Position numbers and translations under genes: made by a program. The notes beneath the pieces were generated by a model. It made no database searches. It was not told the origin of the DNA and saw only the letters and a program-made list of their open reading frames with translations. DNA of 9,094 bases, taken from NCBI GenBank assembly GCA_018267355.1, contig JAFDYP010000619.1, positions 1-9,094 of the forward strand. Direction: 5' to 3'. The stretch is from Bacteroidota bacterium. Its GTDB lineage: Bacteria > Bacteroidota > Bacteroidia > Chitinophagales > LD1. Shown piece after piece: positions 6,962-9,094 of this stretch. Each line of letters opens with the position of its first letter. The stretch's first letter is position 1.

Positions 6962-7579
6962 CTATATCGGAGAATAAAGGTCTTCGGCTATCTTGATATA
7001 GTTGCCGCGGACGGGGATTTTGGCGGTGTAGAGGTGCGGATATTTGCGGGCGTCGGCGCGAAACCATTTCATCTGATCATCGTCCGTCTCGCGGTCGCTA
7101 AAATCCGTGTAAGCCGGATCATTGATATAGTCCAGTTCTGCCTGAGTATAAGGCTCTTCGCCATTATCCTTTTTTGATTTTGAACCGGAGAAGGCTTTTT
7201 CTTTTACCTCCGGCGCAAACTCATGGCGCAGGTGCGCAGGTAGCTCATTTTCATCTTTGGCATTGTAGCCATAGTTGTTTTTCAAAATGAAATGGCAGGT
7301 GGAGGCGTTCAGCCTCTTGAAGAGAGCACCATCTTCCAGCTTATGCATAAAGATCTGCTCGATGTAGTAGATACGGTCCATGATATCGCCATCGCTTTCC
7401 CATTTCTTTTTCCAGTAGCTCCAGAGCTGCTTGTAGCACTTTGCGCGCAGCAGGGCGTGGGTCAGGGTGAGTGTAATGGCAAATTCATCGAGGGCGATCT
7501 GCTCGATCTGGTCGAGTTTGAGCATGGTTTGGTCGTGGGTCCATTTGGACGCGTTGTCGTTTCCGGCAGGGGCTGACAT
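6962..7579 (-). CDS. unknown protein with small-terminase-like motif
   Basis: A 205-residue soluble protein starting at ATG 7579 and stopping at TAG 6962; no signal peptide or membrane helix. The N-terminal half looks helical. The segment about 66-110 runs through DRIYYIEQIFMHKLEDGAL to FKRLNASTCHFILKNNYGYNAKDE. This order (acidic helix, GAL, K-x-N-x-S, F-x-LKN, G-aromatic, K) resembles the region of phage small terminase subunits that reads like KYNPSVAIFNLKNNFGW. That is recognition by eye, not a search. A polar linker (130-148) precedes a C-terminal part (149-205) I do not recognise. No large terminase, portal or other phage gene is nearby, so a domesticated phage remnant or an unrelated conserved Bacteroidota protein are both possible. 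The gene is bracketed by two palindromic repeats in the same orientation. Confidence 0.75.
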   Translation of the reverse strand: MSAPAGNDNASKWTHDQTMLKLDQIEQIALDEFAITLTLTHALLRAKCYKQLWSYWKKKWESDGDIMDRIYYIEQIFMHKLEDGALFKRLNASTCHFILKNNYGYNAKDENELPAHLRHEFAPEVKEKAFSGSKSKKDNGEEPYTQAELDYINDPAYTDFSDRETDDDQMKWFRADARKYPHLYTAKIPVRGNYIKIAEDLYSPI

Positions 7580-7610
7580 AGGTGTTTATATTTAGAGTGA
7601 AAGAAATACG

Positions 7611-7642
7611 ACCTCTCCAAACCTCTCCGAAGGAGAGGCTTT
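7611..7642. repeat. intergenic palindromic repeat, copy B
   Basis: Half-arm ACCTCTCC, then inverted repeat CCTCTCC (7622-7628), loop GAA, GGAGAGG (7632-7638), then CTTT. Layout and orientation match copy A at 6901-6933, with the arm one base pair shorter and a different loop base. It lies 31 bp upstream of the start of the 205-residue gene, so the two copies flank that gene as direct repeats. Confidence 0.85.
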
Positions 7643-7650
7643 AATGCAAT

Positions 7651-7693
7651 TTCTGAATCAGAATTTGCAGGATTTTAGAATTTACAGAATGAA
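7651..7693. repeat. degenerate 9-bp tandem repeat beginning with a palindrome
   Basis: TTCTGA-A-TCAGAA (7651-7663) is a perfect 6-bp inverted repeat. It runs into imperfect tandem units CAGAATTTG, CAGGATTTT, AGAATTTA and CAGAATGAA (7659-7693). I associate similar CAGGATTT-like arrays with intergenic DNA of Bacteroidota, but this is from memory. No function can be assigned. Confidence 0.6.
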
Positions 7694-7715
7694 TGCGGAA
7701 TACAATTTTGAACCA

Positions 7716-7735
7716 CCTGCCTACCGTCAGGCAGG
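7716..7735. repeat. CCTGCCT/AGGCAGG hairpin
   Basis: CCTGCCT (7716-7722) and AGGCAGG (7729-7735) form a perfect 7-bp stem with loop ACCGTC. There is no T-tract on either strand. It is a GC-rich palindrome of the kind found repeated in intergenic DNA. The ahcY terminator stem (3922-3959) also contains GCCTG/CAGGC, a modest resemblance that may be chance. Confidence 0.7.
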
Positions 7736-7745
7736 CATAGAAGGC

Positions 7746-7810
7746 AGAGGGTGAGGGCCCTCTAAATCTCTCCCTATTACATTGGGATCTACGACCTAAG
7801 GGGAGACTCA
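7746..7810. repeat. diverged palindromic element, possible copy C
   Basis: AGAGGG (7746-7751) pairs with CCCTCT (7758-7763). The CCCTCT is followed by AAA and a second pyrimidine arm TCTCTCCCT (7767-7775), about 22 unrelated bases, then a purine arm AAGGGGAGA (7798-7806) and CTC. The order pyrimidine arm, AAA, pyrimidine arm, loop, purine arm, CT parallels copies A and B, but the loop is much longer and the arms pair imperfectly. It looks like a related, decayed or interrupted member of the same repeat class. Confidence 0.45.
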
Positions 7811-7870
7811 ATACTTCGATGCAAATATGAGTAAAATAAGCTAATTTCTGCCACATAGATATTCACAAAG

Positions 7871-8269
7871 CTACCAGGCACGATCCCTGATGAAAGTGGC
7901 AATATGTAATAAGAGGATACCAGCCAGCATGACCACATAGCCATATAAAATCTGGTGCCAGAAAGTAAAGCCCGTAATGGCCCAAAGTGCTGCCAACGCC
8001 AATGCATCTATGAACACCAAAAGGAGAATGGTATAAACACGGCGGTAGTGGTATATGAGACCAGCAGCTACTGCCAGGGCAGCTATAGGCAATAAGGCAA
8101 GGAGTGATAGCGCATTGAGCCAATGAAGAGGGCCGCTGCTAAAGCTGGGCCAGCAGAGGATAACGGCCCGCAAGCCTGAGGTGAGACCATAAAAATCTAC
8201 CCAAGGCAGGCAAAAGCCCGTCAGCGTGGCCGCTAAACCAATTAATGCTAAAATCGAGCGTGTCTTCAT
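7871..8269 (-). CDS. small four-helix membrane protein of unknown function
   Basis: A 132-residue very hydrophobic protein, ATG 8269 to TAG 7871. Four predicted transmembrane helices lie at about 5-24, 51-74, 79-101 and 107-126. The basic N-terminus (MKTR), the YHYRR after helix 2 and the C-terminal RDR suggest both termini are cytoplasmic by the positive-inside rule. The extracytoplasmic loop 25-50 has aromatic residues and a WPSFSSGPLHW stretch. No catalytic or binding motif is recognised. It is divergent from the S41 protease gene (133 bp between starts) and separated by the repeat island from the next gene on its own strand, so it is probably transcribed alone. Codon use does not stand out from its neighbours by eye. 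Confidence 0.75.
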   Translation of the reverse strand: MKTRSILALIGLAATLTGFCLPWVDFYGLTSGLRAVILCWPSFSSGPLHWLNALSLLALLPIAALAVAAGLIYHYRRVYTILLLVFIDALALAALWAITGFTFWHQILYGYVVMLAGILLLHIATFIRDRAW

Positions 8270-8376
8270 CGTTGTCGCAATTTATAACGGGACTGTGCGT
8301 CCAGATCATATATAGACAGATGCGGCACCACGGGGCTTTCCACAAAAACTATGGCACACGCTTTGAAAATCTATAC

Positions 8377-8391
8377 TATTTTTAGCGCCTC
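8377..8391 (+). promoter_or_regulatory. possible promoter of the S41 protease gene
   Basis: TATTTTTA (8377-8384) is one mismatch from the TAnnTTTG -7 consensus and is followed by GCGCCTC (8385-8391). That seven-base string also occurs at the ahcY -7 element (2573-2579), where it overlaps the final G. The predicted leader would be about 12 bases before ATG 8403. A TTTG at 8362-8365 is too close to serve as -33. Confidence 0.3.
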
Positions 8392-8402
8392 TAAAAGATA
8401 CG

Positions 8403-9094
8403 ATGGACGAATTTAAAGACTACCAGAGCTACAAGCCGGGCGAGCCGCGCCGCAGCTCTAATCCCTTTGCCCCGCTGATATATGCCCTGCTGATCGTGTT
8501 TGGTGTGCTGATGGGTTTCGTCGTAGCCCATGTGACCAGCGGCAAGCGGGTACCCCTGGCCAAAGGCAGCGGCAAGTATGACAAGCTGGACGACATCATC
8601 AGCTTCATCAAGCTGAAATATGTGGACACCGTCAATACTGAGCAGCTGGAGGACAATGCCATCGAGAAGATGCTCACCACACTGGACCCGCACTCTGTCT
8701 ATATCCCAAAGAAAGACCTGGAGCAGACCAATGAAAGCCTGGAGGGCAACTTTGAGGGCGTGGGTATCGAGTTCTTTCTCGTGCAGGATACGATCACGGT
8801 GGTCTCTGCCATCAGCGGCGGCCCGTCAGAGCTGGTCGGTATCCACGCGGGCGACAGGATCATAAAGATCAACGACACGACCGTAGCAGGCACCAAGATC
8901 AAGAACGAGGATGTGATACACAAACTGCGCGGCCCCGGCGGTACGACTGTGCGCGTGAGCATCCTGCGCAGTGGCGAGAAGGGCCTCAAGGTATTTAATA
9001 TCAAGCGTGACAAAATACCGCTCTTTAGCATAGACGCTGGCTACATGGTAGATGCGACTACAGGCTATATCAAGATCAACCGCTTCAGCGCGAC
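8403..9094 (+). CDS. S41 family peptidase / C-terminal processing protease (5' part)
   Basis: The first 230 residues of a serine protease continue past the window edge. One uncleaved-looking hydrophobic helix (about 23-45) after a polar, basic N-terminus predicts an inner-membrane anchor with the protease in the periplasm. The family signature DPHSVYIP is at 95-102, in the helical region typical of bacterial tail-specific proteases. A PDZ domain follows (about 117-203: GVGIEF at 119-124, GIHAGDRIIKIND, LRGPGGTTV), which selects C-terminal substrate tails. The segment GYIKINRFSA at the edge is where the protease core begins. The catalytic Ser-Lys pair lies beyond the window, so activity cannot be judged. 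Such enzymes trim or degrade periplasmic proteins; the substrate here is unknown. ATG 8403 is the natural start, before the membrane helix. Confidence 0.93.
   Translation, partial: MDEFKDYQSYKPGEPRRSSNPFAPLIYALLIVFGVLMGFVVAHVTSGKRVPLAKGSGKYDKLDDIISFIKLKYVDTVNTEQLEDNAIEKMLTTLDPHSVYIPKKDLEQTNESLEGNFEGVGIEFFLVQDTITVVSAISGGPSELVGIHAGDRIIKINDTTVAGTKIKNEDVIHKLRGPGGTTVRVSILRSGEKGLKVFNIKRDKIPLFSIDAGYMVDATTGYIKINRFSA

Larger units (their letters stand above)
7580..7870. other. 291-bp non-coding repeat island
   Basis: No convincing gene lies here; the short frames present have no recognisable content. It instead holds, left to right, palindromic repeat copy B, a degenerate 9-bp tandem repeat, a CCTGCCT hairpin and a diverged third palindromic element, each listed separately. 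It must also contain the promoter of the minus-strand gene starting at 7579 and the 3' end of the minus-strand membrane protein transcript, but no clear -7 element or T-tract terminator could be assigned. Confidence 0.7.

Overview
The window reads as an ordinary chromosomal segment of a Bacteroidota bacterium, probably from the Chitinophagales or a neighbouring group. That placement is an inference. It rests on the style of the proteins, on two TAnnTTTG-type -7 promoter elements (upstream of ahcY and rmuC), on A-rich rather than Shine-Dalgarno leaders before most starts, and on intergenic palindromic repeats of a kind I associate with this phylum. Apart from a run of intergenic repeats around 6.9-7.8 kb, the genes look like stable host genes. 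No integrase, transposase or CRISPR array is visible.

Layout. Positions 1-105 may hold the tail of an upstream gene. An OmpR/PhoB-type response regulator follows (139-837). After a 146-bp gap comes a soluble PAS-domain histidine kinase (984-2060), with a single-domain CheY-like receiver 18 bp behind it (2079-2489); these two look like a co-transcribed signalling pair. S-adenosylhomocysteinase (ahcY, 2595-3908) has its own -7 promoter element and a strong intrinsic terminator. Directly after it lie tRNA-Leu(UAA) (3978-4063) and a second strong terminator. Proline dehydrogenase (5399-4221, minus) and rmuC (5512-6897, plus) are divergent and share a 112-bp promoter region.

The right part is more accessory. 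A 205-residue minus-strand protein of unknown function (7579-6962), with a motif reminiscent of phage small terminase subunits, lies between two copies of one palindromic repeat. A 291-bp non-coding stretch (7580-7870) contains the second copy, a degenerate 9-bp tandem repeat, a CCTGCCT hairpin and a diverged third palindromic element. Next come a small four-helix membrane protein (8269-7871, minus) and, divergently, the 5' part of a membrane-anchored S41/C-terminal processing protease (8403 onward, cut by the window edge).

How the genes relate: the kinase and single receiver probably form one phosphorelay, while the OmpR-type regulator is likely served by a kinase outside the window. AhcY (methyl cycle), proline dehydrogenase (proline catabolism), RmuC (DNA maintenance) and the S41 protease (envelope proteolysis) are independent housekeeping functions. 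I see no convincing new multi-gene system. The items most worth a second look are the repeat-bracketed terminase-like orphan and the repeat island beside it.
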